From: Methylobacterium nodulans ORS 2060
Lineage (GTDB): Bacteria > Pseudomonadota > Alphaproteobacteria > Rhizobiales > Beijerinckiaceae
NCBI RefSeq assembly: GCF_000022085.1
Contig: NC_011894.1
Coordinates: 1-64,000, forward strand
Direction: 5' to 3'
DNA: 64,000 bases
Positions 20,822-29,670 of this stretch are shown here, piece by piece. The notes under the pieces were generated by a model. That model was not told where the DNA came from, did not search any database, and worked only from the letters and a program-made list of their open reading frames with translations. How positions within the stretch are numbered: position 1 is the stretch's first letter; the number at the start of each line of letters is the position of its first letter. A program made the position numbers and the translations under genes.

Positions 20822-21560
20822 ACGGATCCTGCCCCGGACGCCGAACGACGGCCTCGACCGCGAGCACGACCGCATCGGCCAGGAAGGCGAGCGCCGCCGC
20901 CGCCGCCGCGCCCTGCAGCAGAGGCAGCCCGTTCTGGTTCTGCAGCCCGACCACGATCGGGGTGCCAAGGGTCGGTGCGCCGGCGAGCGCCCCGACCGCG
21001 GCGGTCGCCACCGCCACCACCATCGCAACGCGCAGGGCCGCGAGGATCGGACCGGCCGCGAGCGGCAGATCCACCCGCCAGAACAGCTGCGCGGGCGTCA
21101 AGCCCATGGCGATTGCGGCGGCGCGCACCTCCTCCGGCACGTTTCCCAGCGCATCGCTCGTGGCGCGCAGGACCGGCATCAGCCCGTAGCAGGCGAGCGC
21201 CAGCAGGGTCGGCGGGGCGCCGAAACCGAGCACCGGGAGCGCGAGCCCGATCACCACGACGGGCGGGGCGGCCTGGGCGGCGGCGGCGAGCGCGTCGATC
21301 GGACCGCGCAGCCGCGCGCCCCCCGTCCGGGTCGCCAGGATGCCGAGGGCGAGGCCGAGCCCGCCGGCGAGCGCGAAGCCGGCAAGTGCAAGGAACAGGT
21401 GGCGCTGCGCGAGCCAGAGCAGCCGGTCGAGCGGCACGGGGGCGCCCGCGGACAGCCCGGCCGCCCGGGCGACGAGGCCCGCGACGGCCGGATGCGCCAG
21501 GGCGGCGAGGAGGAGCCCGATCGCGGCAGTGCCGAGGGCGCCGGACCAGCGCGGGCTCAT
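20817..21560 (-). CDS. Osmoprotectant-type ABC transporter permease (YehW/OpuCB-like)
   Basis: Inner-membrane permease of a glycine-betaine/choline-type importer. It is 247 aa with about six membrane segments and the permease loop EEVRAAAIAMGLTPAQLFWRVDLPLA, which normally contacts the ATPase. Its ATG overlaps the stop of the upstream permease (ATGA at 21560-21557), so the two are translationally coupled. Its stop codon lies inside the R3 repeat. No ATPase gene follows, although YehX-type ATPases usually belong to this operon. Confidence 0.88.
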   Translation of the reverse strand: MSPRWSGALGTAAIGLLLAALAHPAVAGLVARAAGLSAGAPVPLDRLLWLAQRHLFLALAGFALAGGLGLALGILATRTGGARLRGPIDALAAAAQAAPPVVVIGLALPVLGFGAPPTLLALACYGLMPVLRATSDALGNVPEEVRAAAIAMGLTPAQLFWRVDLPLAAGPILAALRVAMVVAVATAAVGALAGAPTLGTPIVVGLQNQNGLPLLQGAAAAAALAFLADAVVLAVEAVVRRPGQDPS

Positions 21561-22696
21561 GCGACCCTCCGGGGGTTGAGTGCGGCGAGGCCGCGATCGA
21601 CGGCGAGCGACAAGGCGATCACCGGCACGGCGCCGAGCACGATCAGGTCCGGGGCGAACTGCGCCATCCCGTCGAAGACCACCGCCCCGAGCCCGCCCGC
21701 GCCGACGAGGCCGCCGAGCGTCGTCAGCCCGATGCTCTGCACCGCCGCGACCCTGAGGCCCCCGAGGAGGATCGGGGCGCCGAGCGGGAGCCGCACCCGC
21801 AGCAGGACCTGCCACGGCGTCAGGCCGAGGGCGCGCGCGGTCTCGACGACGGTGGGATCCGTCGCGGCAAGGCCCGCCGCGAGGCTCCGGACGAGCGGCA
21901 GGGCGAGGTAGGCGGCGGTGCCGATCACGGCCGGGGTCGGCCCGATCGCCCCGAGGCCGAGTTCCCGCAGCCCGGGCAGCCGCGCGAGCAGGCCCGACAG
22001 CAGGGAGACCAAAGCGGCGAAGAGCGCCAGTGCCGGCACGACCTGAACGCCGTTGAGCGCCGTGTCGATCAGGCGCGCCGCGAACCCTCGGCGCAGGCTC
22101 AGAAGCGCAAGCGGCACGCTCGCCGCAACGGCGAGCGCCAGTGCGCCAGCGGCGAGCGCGAGGTGCTGGAGGATGGCGGCATTCACCGCCCCGGCGCGGG
22201 CGCGGTACTCCACCACCAGCGAGAGGGAGTCGAACAATCCGGAATGGACCGCGATCCCGCCAGCCAGGACGGAGATCGCGAGCGTCAAGAGCCCGGCGGC
22301 CTGGAGGGCGGTGGCCCGGACCGCTTCGCCCGCGATCAGCGCGAGCGCGAGCCCGGCGATCCACGCCCCCGCGCCGAGGGAGGCCCGCGCGGCCGGTGGC
22401 TGCCCGGCGAGGAGCCCGGCCGCTCCCGCCCCGATGCCGAGGCCCAGCACTGCGAGCCCCGTGAGGGCGGCGGCGAGCGCCAGGAGCGCATCGCGGCGGC
22501 GCGTGCCGGACAGCAATCCCGCGGCGAGCAGGCCGAGCAGGGCCGCGCCGGCCCCCGCCCAGCCGGCCCCGACCGGTGCACCCGGGACGAGCCGGTTCGG
22601 CGCCAGGGTCAGGAGCGGCAGACCGGCGAGCGCCGCCGCGGCGGTCGCGGCGGCCGCGAAGGCGAGGACCGGGAGCGGGCGGGCGCCGAGCGTCAT
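21557..22696 (-). CDS. Osmoprotectant-type ABC transporter permease (YehY-like, long form)
   Basis: 379-aa permease matching the long YehY form: an N-terminal half with extra hydrophobic segments (residues 1-170) precedes the standard permease domain with ETARALGLTPWQVLLRVRLPLG. The Ala/Leu/Gly content is extreme. It is coupled by ATGA to the short permease downstream and preceded by the binding-protein gene, 63 bp away. The order is binding protein, long permease, short permease. E. coli yehZYXW has the ATPase yehX between the permeases; here the two overlap, leaving no room for it. Confidence 0.88.
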   Translation of the reverse strand: MTLGARPLPVLAFAAAATAAAALAGLPLLTLAPNRLVPGAPVGAGWAGAGAALLGLLAAGLLSGTRRRDALLALAAALTGLAVLGLGIGAGAAGLLAGQPPAARASLGAGAWIAGLALALIAGEAVRATALQAAGLLTLAISVLAGGIAVHSGLFDSLSLVVEYRARAGAVNAAILQHLALAAGALALAVAASVPLALLSLRRGFAARLIDTALNGVQVVPALALFAALVSLLSGLLARLPGLRELGLGAIGPTPAVIGTAAYLALPLVRSLAAGLAATDPTVVETARALGLTPWQVLLRVRLPLGAPILLGGLRVAAVQSIGLTTLGGLVGAGGLGAVVFDGMAQFAPDLIVLGAVPVIALSLAVDRGLAALNPRRVA

Positions 22697-22759
22697 GGCG
22701 CCGCCCGATCCGGGGTCGGGAGCCTTGGCCGGCCCGCAGGGTCGCGCGCCATCCGGGCC

Positions 22760-23692
22760 TCACCCGAGATGGCGACGGGCCACCGCCTCGGGGGTCTCGC
22801 CCTCGACGGTGATGGCGGCGTTGAGGCGGCGCAGGGTCGGCAGGTCGAGCCCCGCGAAGACCCTGTCGAGGGCGGGCGCGATCGCCGGGTGGCGGGCGAG
22901 GACGGGCTCGCGGAAGACCGGGGCCGGCTCGTAGACGATCTGCGCGCCCTTGGGATCGGCCATCACCACTACGTCGAGGGCGGTGATGGCCCCGTCGGTG
23001 CCGTAGACCATCCCGGCATTGACGCCGCTGATCCCCTGGGCGGCCGCCCGCAGGGTGACCGAGGTGTCGCCGCCCGGCAGCGTGACGATGCGCTCCCGGG
23101 GCAGGACGAAGCCGTAGGCCTGCTCGTAGGCCGCGAGCGCCGCCGGGCTCTCCACGAACTCGGCGGAGGCGGCGAACTCGATCAGGCCGCGCCGGACCGC
23201 CCGGGCGAAATCCTCCATGCTCGACAGCCCCTCGGCCCGCGCGAGGCCGCCCCGCACGGCGATCTGCCAGGAATTGTTCGCCCGCGCGGGCGTCAGCCAG
23301 ACCAGCCCGCGCGAGGCGTCGAAGCGCCGCGCCGCCGCGTAGGCGGTTTCGGCACGCTTCCAGGCCGGATCGGTCTCCGTCCCCGAGAAGAACGCCACGT
23401 TGCCGGTATATTCCGGATAGGCGTCGATCTCGCCCGCGACGAGGGCCGTGCGGACGATCCGCGTCGGCCCGAGCTGCAGCCGGTCGACGACCGGGATGTC
23501 GATGCGGCGCAGGGTCTGGAGGATCATCTGGCCGAGCAGCGTGCCCTCCGCATCGCCCTTCGAGGCCACGGTCACGGGCGTCTCCGCCGCGCGGGCGGCG
23601 CTCCCGGTGAGCGCGGCGGCACTCGCCCCGAGAATCAGCTTGCGGCGGCTGAGTGTGCACAAGGCCCGCGACGTTGGAGAGGGAGGGTTCAT
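22760..23692 (-). CDS. Osmoprotectant-type substrate-binding protein (YehZ/OsmF-like)
   Basis: 310-aa periplasmic binding protein for a betaine/choline-like compound. The N-terminus has SRRKLILGASAAALTGSAARA, a probable Tat signal (twin Arg, then a hydrophobic stretch). The mature part begins VTVASKGDAEGTLLGQMI and includes IDAYPEYTGN, typical of this binding-protein class. First gene of the operon with two permeases. The ligand cannot be read from sequence. Confidence 0.88.
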   Translation of the reverse strand: MNPPSPTSRALCTLSRRKLILGASAAALTGSAARAAETPVTVASKGDAEGTLLGQMILQTLRRIDIPVVDRLQLGPTRIVRTALVAGEIDAYPEYTGNVAFFSGTETDPAWKRAETAYAAARRFDASRGLVWLTPARANNSWQIAVRGGLARAEGLSSMEDFARAVRRGLIEFAASAEFVESPAALAAYEQAYGFVLPRERIVTLPGGDTSVTLRAAAQGISGVNAGMVYGTDGAITALDVVVMADPKGAQIVYEPAPVFREPVLARHPAIAPALDRVFAGLDLPTLRRLNAAITVEGETPEAVARRHLG

Positions 23693-23917
23693 CCTCTTAT
23701 CCGCACGACTTGAACCGGCCGGAGATGGGTCACGGCGACGCTTGACATGGACCCCGTTCCAGGCGACGCCTCAACGGCCCTCGCGACCCGCGGGGGCGCG
23801 ATTCCGCGGCGAGCGCGGGCGCGCGGATTCGCCGCCCTGGCGGCCAACGGTGATCCAGACCATCCACAGAGTGACAGCGTGGCCTCGGTGCGAGGCATTG
23901 AGGAAAGAGCCTCCGGC

Positions 23918-24307
23918 GTGAGCACGGAAACAAGCGACCAGATCCTGAATGGGGCCCGCGTCCTCGTCGTCGAGGACGAAGCGGCGATCTCGATGCTCCT
24001 GGAGGACATGCTCCTCGATTTCGGCTGCGACATCGTGGGTCCGGCCGCGCGGCTGAGCACGGCGCTCGAAATGGCCGAGAACGAGACCTTCGCGGTCGCG
24101 ATCCTCGACGTCAACGTGGCGGGCGAGCCGATCTATCCGGTCGCCGAGGCCGTGGTGCGGCGCGGCCTGCCGCTGGTTTTCTCGACGGGCTATGGCGGGG
24201 CCGGGATCCGCGAGCCGTTCCGCGACCGGCCGGTGGTGCAGAAGCCCTTCAGCCAGCAGGACCTCAAGCGCACCCTGATCGCGGCGATCCGGGGCCATTC
24301 GGACTGA
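23918..24307 (+). CDS. Single-domain response regulator
   Basis: Receiver-only protein (129 aa) with no output domain. The acidic pocket is VEDEAA, the phospho-acceptor Asp lies in ILDVNVAG, the switch Thr in STGYGG, and the conserved Lys in VQKPF. GTG 23918 is chosen because the preceding 57 codons of open frame lack similarity and GAGGAAAG lies upstream; a TTG at 23899 is possible. No histidine kinase is adjacent, so the partner is encoded elsewhere. Its 3' end overlaps the convergent zinc-ribbon gene by 44 bp. Confidence 0.85.
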   Translation: MSTETSDQILNGARVLVVEDEAAISMLLEDMLLDFGCDIVGPAARLSTALEMAENETFAVAILDVNVAGEPIYPVAEAVVRRGLPLVFSTGYGGAGIREPFRDRPVVQKPFSQQDLKRTLIAAIRGHSD

Positions 24308-24503
24308 CGGCGGGCGCCTCCGCCTCATCGCCCCGGGCTCTGTCGGGCCGCACCGTCTCCGCTTCCACCCGGCGCTTGAACGCGCCCCAGGCCATCAGCG
24401 TGCAGCCGCAACGGTCGCACTGGATCGGTGCGTCCTCGTGCAGCACGGCCGGGAACCGCACCGCCGGGCTGCCGCAGGCTTCGCAGCCGAACCCACTTCG
24501 CAT
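24264..24503 (-). CDS. Small zinc-ribbon protein (79 aa)
   Basis: Opens MRSGFGCEACGSPAVRFPA and has two CxxC-type knuckles (C7/C10, and C29/C32 in QCDRCGC), then a charged tail. The fold is probably a single zinc ribbon. GGAGGGG lies just before the ATG at 24503, a strong ribosome site. The last 44 bp overlap the end of the response-regulator gene, tail to tail. The function is unknown. Confidence 0.65.
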   Translation of the reverse strand: MRSGFGCEACGSPAVRFPAVLHEDAPIQCDRCGCTLMAWGAFKRRVEAETVRPDRARGDEAEAPAVSPNGPGSPRSGCA

Positions 24504-24590
24504 GATGCCCCTCCGGCCGGTCCGCGCGGAACCCTGGCCTTGCTGCGCTGCACAGAGCATGAACGGCGCGGCATGGTTTGCCAACTCCTG

Positions 24591-24980
24591 TCAGGACGGC
24601 TCAAGGTCGAAGGCGGAGACGAGATGACGCGGCCAGCGCCGCGGTGCGACGAAGACCGCGTCGGCCCGCAGGGTGAGCCCGGCGCTCCAGGGATGCCGCG
24701 CGATCCAGGCGCGGGCCGCCCGCGAGAAGGCGCGGCGCTTGCGCGCGTCGATCGCCGCGGCGGCCGCGTCGAGGGTCGGCCGGGCCTTCACCTCGACGAA
24801 GGCGATGACGCTGCCGCGCCGCATGACGAGATCGATCTCCCCGCCCGCGGCCGCGAAGCGCCGCGCGAGCGGCCGGTAGCCCTTGAGGAGCAGCGCCAGC
24901 AGGGCGAGCCGCTCGGCCCCGTGCCCGCGCAGATAGGTGGCGCGCCGCCGGCGCGCCGCCGGATCGTCAGTCCTCGTCAT
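24591..24980 (-). CDS. yraN: YraN family endonuclease-like protein
   Basis: 129-aa member of the UPF0102/YraN family with a restriction-endonuclease-like core. The motifs [22 protein letters not shown] carry the conserved D and ExK residues. Its start lies inside the end of rsmI (14-bp overlap), so the two are co-translated. rsmI-yraN adjacency is conserved across proteobacteria. The cellular role is not established. Confidence 0.9.
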   Translation of the reverse strand: MTRTDDPAARRRRATYLRGHGAERLALLALLLKGYRPLARRFAAAGGEIDLVMRRGSVIAFVEVKARPTLDAAAAAIDARKRRAFSRAARAWIARHPWSAGLTLRADAVFVAPRRWPRHLVSAFDLEPS

Positions 24981-25920
24981 CGGCGCGCCGCGTGAGCGCG
25001 AGCGCGCGCGCGTAGACGTCGCGGCGCTTCTGGCCGGTCTCGTCGGCGACGAGCGCCGCCGCATCCTTGATGGAATGGCGCGCGAGCGCTGCGGTGAGCC
25101 GCGCGTCGAGGTCGGCATCCGCCTCGGGGCCCGGCGCGCCCTCGACGGCAGCGCCGATCACCACCACCACCTCGCCCTTCGGCGGCCCGGAGGCGGCGAA
25201 CTCGGCCGCGAGCGAGGCGAGGTCGCCGCGGCGCACGGTCTCGAACAGCTTGGTGAGTTCCCGGGCGACCGCGGCGGAGCGCCCGCCCCCCAGCATCTCG
25301 GCCGCATCCGCCAGCATCTCGGGCAGGCGGTGGGGCGCCTCGAACAGGACGAGGGTGCCGGGCACGCTCGCGAGGGCGGCGAGGCGGTTGCGCCGCGCCC
25401 CCGCCTTCTGCGGCAGGAAGCCCTCGAAGAAGAAGCGGTCGGTCGGCAGGCCCGCGGCCATCAGGGCGGTGATGGCCGCGGAGGGGCCGGGCACCGGCGT
25501 GACGGAGAGCCCCGCGGCGATCGCCGCCTGCACGAGCTTGAAGCCCGGATCCGAGACCAGGGGCGTGCCGGCATCCGAGACCAGGGCGAGCGCCTCGCCG
25601 GCCTTCATGCGCGCCACCATGCGCTCGCGGACCGCCTCGCCCGAATGCTCGTGATAGGACACGAGCGGGGTGGTGATGCCGTAATGGGCGAGCAGCGTGC
25701 GGGTGACGCGGGTGTCCTCGGCCAGCACCGCATCCGCCGCCGCGAGGGTGCCGAGCGCCCGGAAGGTCACGTCCTTGAGGTTGCCGATCGGCGTCGCCAC
25801 CACGTGCAGGCCCGGCGCCAGGGGCTCGGCCTCTGCGGCGAGGCCGAAGGCGGTGTAGACCGCCGGCCCTCGGCCGGGCGCGTCGGGGCGGCGGGGGGGA
25901 TCATCGGCACGGTCGCTCAT
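24967..25920 (-). CDS. rsmI: 16S rRNA (cytidine-1402-2'-O)-methyltransferase
   Basis: SAM-dependent enzyme methylating C1402 of 16S rRNA near the P site. It is 317 aa. It shows the tetrapyrrole-methylase-like fold with [41 protein letters not shown] and [13 protein letters not shown] 25920 begins [11 protein letters not shown]. yraN follows with overlap, and a divergent LppC-like gene lies upstream, the conserved neighbourhood of this gene. Confidence 0.95.
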   Translation of the reverse strand: MSDRADDPPRRPDAPGRGPAVYTAFGLAAEAEPLAPGLHVVATPIGNLKDVTFRALGTLAAADAVLAEDTRVTRTLLAHYGITTPLVSYHEHSGEAVRERMVARMKAGEALALVSDAGTPLVSDPGFKLVQAAIAAGLSVTPVPGPSAAITALMAAGLPTDRFFFEGFLPQKAGARRNRLAALASVPGTLVLFEAPHRLPEMLADAAEMLGGGRSAAVARELTKLFETVRRGDLASLAAEFAASGPPKGEVVVVIGAAVEGAPGPEADADLDARLTAALARHSIKDAAALVADETGQKRRDVYARALALTRRADDED

Positions 25921-26097
25921 GGCCCGTATCTCGCACGATTGCGGCCGGACTGACCATGGGGGATGATCATCAGGGGAAACCGGCGGCATTGTTGCTTCAC
26001 CGCGGAGCGTTCCGTCGTTTACACTTCCTGAGGAGACTTTCTGCAGCCGGCCGATGCCGTCGGGCGTCGGGGCGGTCGCAGCGGGGGAGCGGGGGCG

Positions 26098-27294
26098 ATG
26101 GCGGCGATGCGCTTCGGACGACGGGGGCGGCTGGCGGCGAGCATGGTGCTCGCCCTCGGGCTCGCCGCCTGCGGCGGCGGGGTGAGCCCTGTCGTCGCGA
26201 CGCGGCCCGTTGTGGAGGCGCCCGCCCCACCGGCCGGCGATGCCGCGACGATCGGGGCCGGCTCCGTCAAGGTGGCGCTGATCCTGCCGCTCACCGGCCC
26301 GGGCGCCGCGGCGGGGACCGCCATGCGCAACGCCGCCGAACTCGCCGTGCAGGAGTTCCAGAACCCCGATCTGAAGATCCTGGTGAAGGACGACCGCGGC
26401 TCGCCCGAGGGGGCCCGCGAGGCCGCGTCGGCGGCGGTGGCGGAGGGGGCCGAACTCGTGATCGGCCCCCTCTTCGCGGGCAGCGTCCAGGGCGCCGCCG
26501 CGACCGCCCGGGCTGCGGGCAAGCCGGTGATCGCGTTCTCGACCGATGCCAGCGTGGCCGCCCGCGGCGTCTATCTCCTGAGCTTCCTGCCCCAGCCCGA
26601 GGTCGACCGCGTCGTCGACGAGGTGACGGCCGCGGGCCGGCGCTCCTTCGCGGCGCTCATCCCGGAGACGACCTACGGCCATGTGGTCGAGGCCCAGTTC
26701 CGCGAGGCGGTCGCCCGCAAGGGCGGGCGCGTGGTGGCCCTCGAGCGCTACCCGGCCGGCAATCCCGCGGCGGCGGTCGGGCGGCTCGCGCCGCTGATCA
26801 CCGGACCGGGCGCCCAGGCCGACGTGCTCTTCCTGCCCGACGCGCCCGAGGGGCTCGCCGGCACGGCGGGCGCGCTCACCCGGGCGGGCTTCAACCCGAC
26901 GCGGGTCAAGCCGATCGGCACCGCGATCTGGAACGACCCGCGCGTCTTCGCGTTGCCGGCCCTCCAGGGCGGCTGGTTCGCGGCGGTCGATCCGGGCGGC
27001 TACGCCAATTTCGCCCAGCGCTACCGCACCCGCTTCGGCACCGAGCCGGTGCGGGTGGCCTCCCTCGCCTACGACGCGGTCTCGCTCGCCGCCGCACTCA
27101 ACCGGCAATACGGGTCGCAGCGCTTCGCGGAGCCGACGCTCACCAACCCGTCCGGCTTCGCGGGGGTCGACGGCACCTTCCGGTTCAGGGCCGAGGGAAC
27201 GAGCGAGCGGGCGCTGGCGGTGTTCGAGATCCGCGGCGCCGCCGCCGCGGTGGTGAGCCCGGCCCCGCGGGCGCTCGGGCCTTCGGGGACGTGA
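26098..27294 (+). CDS. LppC-like lipoprotein, penicillin-binding-protein activator family
   Basis: 398-aa lipoprotein with a periplasmic-binding-protein fold. The signal peptide ends in lipobox LAAC (Cys about 24), so it is lipidated. The body begins VKVALILPLTGPGAAAGTAMRN and resembles LpoA's C-terminal domain, which activates PBP1A in gammaproteobacteria. The divergent position next to rsmI-yraN matches the lpoA-rsmI-yraN neighbourhood. Activation of a PBP is inferred from family and context; the alternative is a Leu/Ile/Val-type binding protein. Confidence 0.85.
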   Translation: MAAMRFGRRGRLAASMVLALGLAACGGGVSPVVATRPVVEAPAPPAGDAATIGAGSVKVALILPLTGPGAAAGTAMRNAAELAVQEFQNPDLKILVKDDRGSPEGAREAASAAVAEGAELVIGPLFAGSVQGAAATARAAGKPVIAFSTDASVAARGVYLLSFLPQPEVDRVVDEVTAAGRRSFAALIPETTYGHVVEAQFREAVARKGGRVVALERYPAGNPAAAVGRLAPLITGPGAQADVLFLPDAPEGLAGTAGALTRAGFNPTRVKPIGTAIWNDPRVFALPALQGGWFAAVDPGGYANFAQRYRTRFGTEPVRVASLAYDAVSLAAALNRQYGSQRFAEPTLTNPSGFAGVDGTFRFRAEGTSERALAVFEIRGAAAAVVSPAPRALGPSGT

Positions 27295-27323
27295 GGGGGC
27301 CTCGGCCGTCCGGTCGATCCCGG

Positions 27324-27460
27324 CCTCATGCTGAGGTGCTCCGAAGGAGCCTCGAAGCACGCCGGAACGGTGGTCCGAGGCTGTGGTGGATGGGAGCACC
27401 GGTCCGGGGTGCTTGGAGGCAGCCTGCGCGATCTGCGATCGCCCGCGCCTCAGCATGAGG
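27324..27460. repeat. R2 palindromic element, copy 1
   Basis: 137 bp bounded by perfect 13-bp inverted repeats CCTCATGCTGAGG and CCTCAGCATGAGG. The interior includes CCTCGAAGCACGCC and CCGGTCCGGGGTGCTT and is closely similar to 28876-29002. Non-coding. It sits in the 278-bp gap between convergent genes. Confidence 0.75.
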
Positions 27461-27536
27461 AGCGGGGCAGTTTCCACGCACGTCAGTTTCGATTGAGGAG
27501 CGGGGCCGCTTCCACGCGCCTCGGGTTCGATTTGGG
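27458..27536. repeat. Two tandem R3 41-bp units
   Basis: Two copies of the unit AGGAGCGGGGC-GCTTCCACGC... at 27458-27498 and 27496-27536, overlapping by three bases. The first begins inside the R2 terminal repeat, as at 29000. The rest of the gap up to 27572 shows nothing. Confidence 0.65.
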
Positions 27537-27572
27537 CTGCGCGTTGGACAGCGGGTCTCCGTCGAACGGCGC

Positions 27573-28736
27573 TCAGGCGGCGAGTTCCGCCACCAGTGCG
27601 TTCAGCACCGGCGCCCCCTTGGGCGTCGCGGCGATCCGGCCCGATCCGGTCAGGGCTATGAGCCCTTCCTGCACCAGCGCGTCGAGCCGCCCCCGGTCGA
27701 TCGGCCGCCCGGCCAGGGCCGCGAAGCGGGCGGGATCGATCCCCTCCGCCAGGCGCAGGCCCATCAGCAGGAACTCGTCCGCCTCCTCCGCGGGCTTAAG
27801 CGGCTCCATGGTCACGATGCCGTGCCCATCGCGGGCGACGCGGGCGAGCCACGCCTCCGGCACGCGCTCCGTCACGGTCCCGGTGCGGCCCTCCGGCAGG
27901 ACGAGGCGGCCATGGGCGCCGGGGCCGATGCCCGCATACTCGCCATAGCGCCAATAGAGCAGGTTGTGCCGGGATTCGGCCCCGGGCCGGGCGTGATTCG
28001 AGATCTCATAGGCGGGCAGGCCCGCCGCCGCGCAGACCTCCTGGGTCACGTCGAACAGGGCCCGGGCCGCATCCTCGTCCGGGGTGACGAGCTTGCCCGC
28101 TGCCGCGAGACCGTGGAACGGCGTCCCCTCCTCGATCGTGAGCTGGTAGAGCGACAGGTGCTCGGCCGCCCGGGCGATCGCCTCCCGCAGTTCCGCCGCC
28201 CAGGCCGCTTGCGTCTGGTCGGGCCGGGCGTAGATCAGGTCGAAGGAGTAGCGCTCGAAGTGCCGCGCCGCCGTCGCGACGGCCGCCAGGGCCTCGGCGG
28301 CGCTGTGCAGGCGGCCGAGGCGCTTGAGCGAGGCGTCATCGAGAGCCTGGACCCCGAGCGACACGCGGTTGACCCCCGCCAGCCGGTAACCGCGGAACCG
28401 CTCCGCCTCGACGCTGGTGGGATTGGCTTCGAGGGTGATCTCGGCGTCCGGCGACAGGCTCCAGGCGCCCGCCACCGCATCGAGGAGCGCGCCCACGGTC
28501 GCCGGCTGCATCAGGGAGGGCGTGCCGCCCCCGAAGAAGATGCTGGTGACCGTGCGGCCGGGGGTGAGGGCCGAGACATGCGCGATCTCGCGCGCGAAGG
28601 CCGCCCGCCACACCGCCTCGTCCGGCGGCGCGTGGCGCACGTGGCTGTTGAAGTCGCAATACGGGCACTTCGCCGCGCAGAACGGCCAGTGCAGGTAGAC
28701 CCCGAAACCGACGTCTCGGGTGGGATGATCGATCAT
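27573..28736 (-). CDS. hemW: Radical SAM protein HemW (coproporphyrinogen oxidase-like)
   Basis: 387-aa radical-SAM protein. The cluster motif CAAKCPYCDF (CX3CX2C) lies near 17-26, and IFFGGGTPSLM and LEANPTSVE are intact. HemW family members act as haem chaperones and lack the extra N-terminal residues of true HemN, so HemW is favoured. ATG 28736 (MIDHPTRDVGFGVYLHWPF) is chosen over an upstream in-frame start at 28772. Downstream lies repeat DNA. Confidence 0.93.
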   Translation of the reverse strand: MIDHPTRDVGFGVYLHWPFCAAKCPYCDFNSHVRHAPPDEAVWRAAFAREIAHVSALTPGRTVTSIFFGGGTPSLMQPATVGALLDAVAGAWSLSPDAEITLEANPTSVEAERFRGYRLAGVNRVSLGVQALDDASLKRLGRLHSAAEALAAVATAARHFERYSFDLIYARPDQTQAAWAAELREAIARAAEHLSLYQLTIEEGTPFHGLAAAGKLVTPDEDAARALFDVTQEVCAAAGLPAYEISNHARPGAESRHNLLYWRYGEYAGIGPGAHGRLVLPEGRTGTVTERVPEAWLARVARDGHGIVTMEPLKPAEEADEFLLMGLRLAEGIDPARFAALAGRPIDRGRLDALVQEGLIALTGSGRIAATPKGAPVLNALVAELAA

Positions 28737-28821
28737 GGGCCCGGATGTGCCGCCGCGCGCGGCCCGGCACAAGGTCCCAGGAGGCCGCGTGTGTCAGTTC
28801 ACCACCGGCCGGGCGATTCTG

Positions 28822-29040
28822 TCGGATGACATCGCGGCTGACGGAGCGCTCCCTCCCGCGGCAGCCAACCCAGGCCCTCGTGCTGAGGCGCTCGCGTAGC
28901 GAGCCTCGAAGCACGCCTGACCGCTGGTCCGAGGCTCCGGCGGATGGGAGAACCGGTCCGGGGTGCTTCGAGGCTCGCTGACGCTCGCACCTCAGCATGA
29001 GGAGCCTGGCGGCTGCCACGCAGGTCGGATTCTATCTAGG
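28822..29040. repeat. Composite repeat: R3 flanks around R2 copy 2
   Basis: Left flank 28822-28880 matches 20713-20769. R2 copy 2 (28876-29002) has ends CCTCGTGCTGAGG and CCTCAGCATGAGG. The right 41-bp R3 unit (29000-29040) ends in TCTATCTAGG. Bases 29036-29038 are the stop codon of the YkgJ-type gene, at the same unit position that supplies the permease stop at 20817-20819. Confidence 0.75.
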
Positions 29041-29338
29041 GGACGGGCAGGCCGAACCGGCGCCGCGCCGTCAGGCATTCCGGATCGCCCGGCTCGCAGG
29101 TGCGGCAGACTTCGGGCCGCACCGCGTAGACGCGGCAGGTCACCGCGACGCCGACCTCGCCCGCGAGCGCGCTGCAGCGGTCGCCCTCGCAGCGCATCCG
29201 ACCGGCCGGATCATCCACATAGGCCGCCGGGATCGCCGCGAGCGCCGCCTCGTCCTCGGTCGAGAAGCGCGGCCAGTCGGCCGAATAGGCGCAGCAGGCG
29301 CCGCAGGCCTGGCAGGCGAAGGCGGGCGGCGCGCTCAC
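29036..29338 (-). CDS. YkgJ-family cysteine-cluster protein
   Basis: 100-aa protein with the YkgJ/UPF0153 pattern of clustered cysteines: FACQACGACC at the N-terminus, then RCEGDRCSAL, VTCRVY, RPEVCRTCEPGDPEC. These probably bind zinc or an iron-sulfur cluster. It is coupled by ATGA overlap to the gene upstream. Its TAG stop lies inside the R3 repeat, so the natural C-terminus may have been altered. Confidence 0.82.
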   Translation of the reverse strand: MSAPPAFACQACGACCAYSADWPRFSTEDEAALAAIPAAYVDDPAGRMRCEGDRCSALAGEVGVAVTCRVYAVRPEVCRTCEPGDPECLTARRRFGLPVP

Positions 29339-29595
29339 TCGGCGGGGGGCGGCAGGGCGAGCCGCGCGGCGTTGGCGGCGACGTGCTCGCGGTAGCGCGC
29401 CAGCACGGCGCCCATGCTGCCGCCCGCGAGCAGCGTGCCGGATGCCTCGATGAGGGCACCCACCTTCTCGCTCACCATCTGGTGCGCCTCTGCGGCGGCG
29501 GCGGCATCGCAGGCAGCGAGCTTCACCAGACGTCGCGCGATCACGCTCTGCGACTCCACCGCCAGCAGGACGGACTCAACCCACACTTCGAACAT
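29335..29595 (-). CDS. Small helical protein of unknown function (86 aa)
   Basis: Opens MFEVWVESVLLAVESQSVIA and is helix-rich throughout, with an Ala-rich C-terminus. ATG 29595 is favoured over 29619 because GGAG lies seven bases upstream. It overlaps the YkgJ-type gene by ATGA, so the pair is translationally coupled. The size and composition recall short phasin-like proteins, but no family can be assigned. Confidence 0.6.
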   Translation of the reverse strand: MFEVWVESVLLAVESQSVIARRLVKLAACDAAAAAEAHQMVSEKVGALIEASGTLLAGGSMGAVLARYREHVAANAARLALPPPAE

Positions 29596-29670
29596 GCCTG
29601 ACTCCGAGGGACCGCTCACGCGGCGAGCCTCAACAATGCGCCAAAGCCTGAAAGGTCCCCTACCGCTCCG

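Noticed and set aside
20817..23713. Open frames of about 900-950 codons on both strands across the osmoprotectant importer
   Set aside because: They span three clear genes plus junctions; residues are Arg/Gly/Ala/Pro-rich and unrelated to any family.
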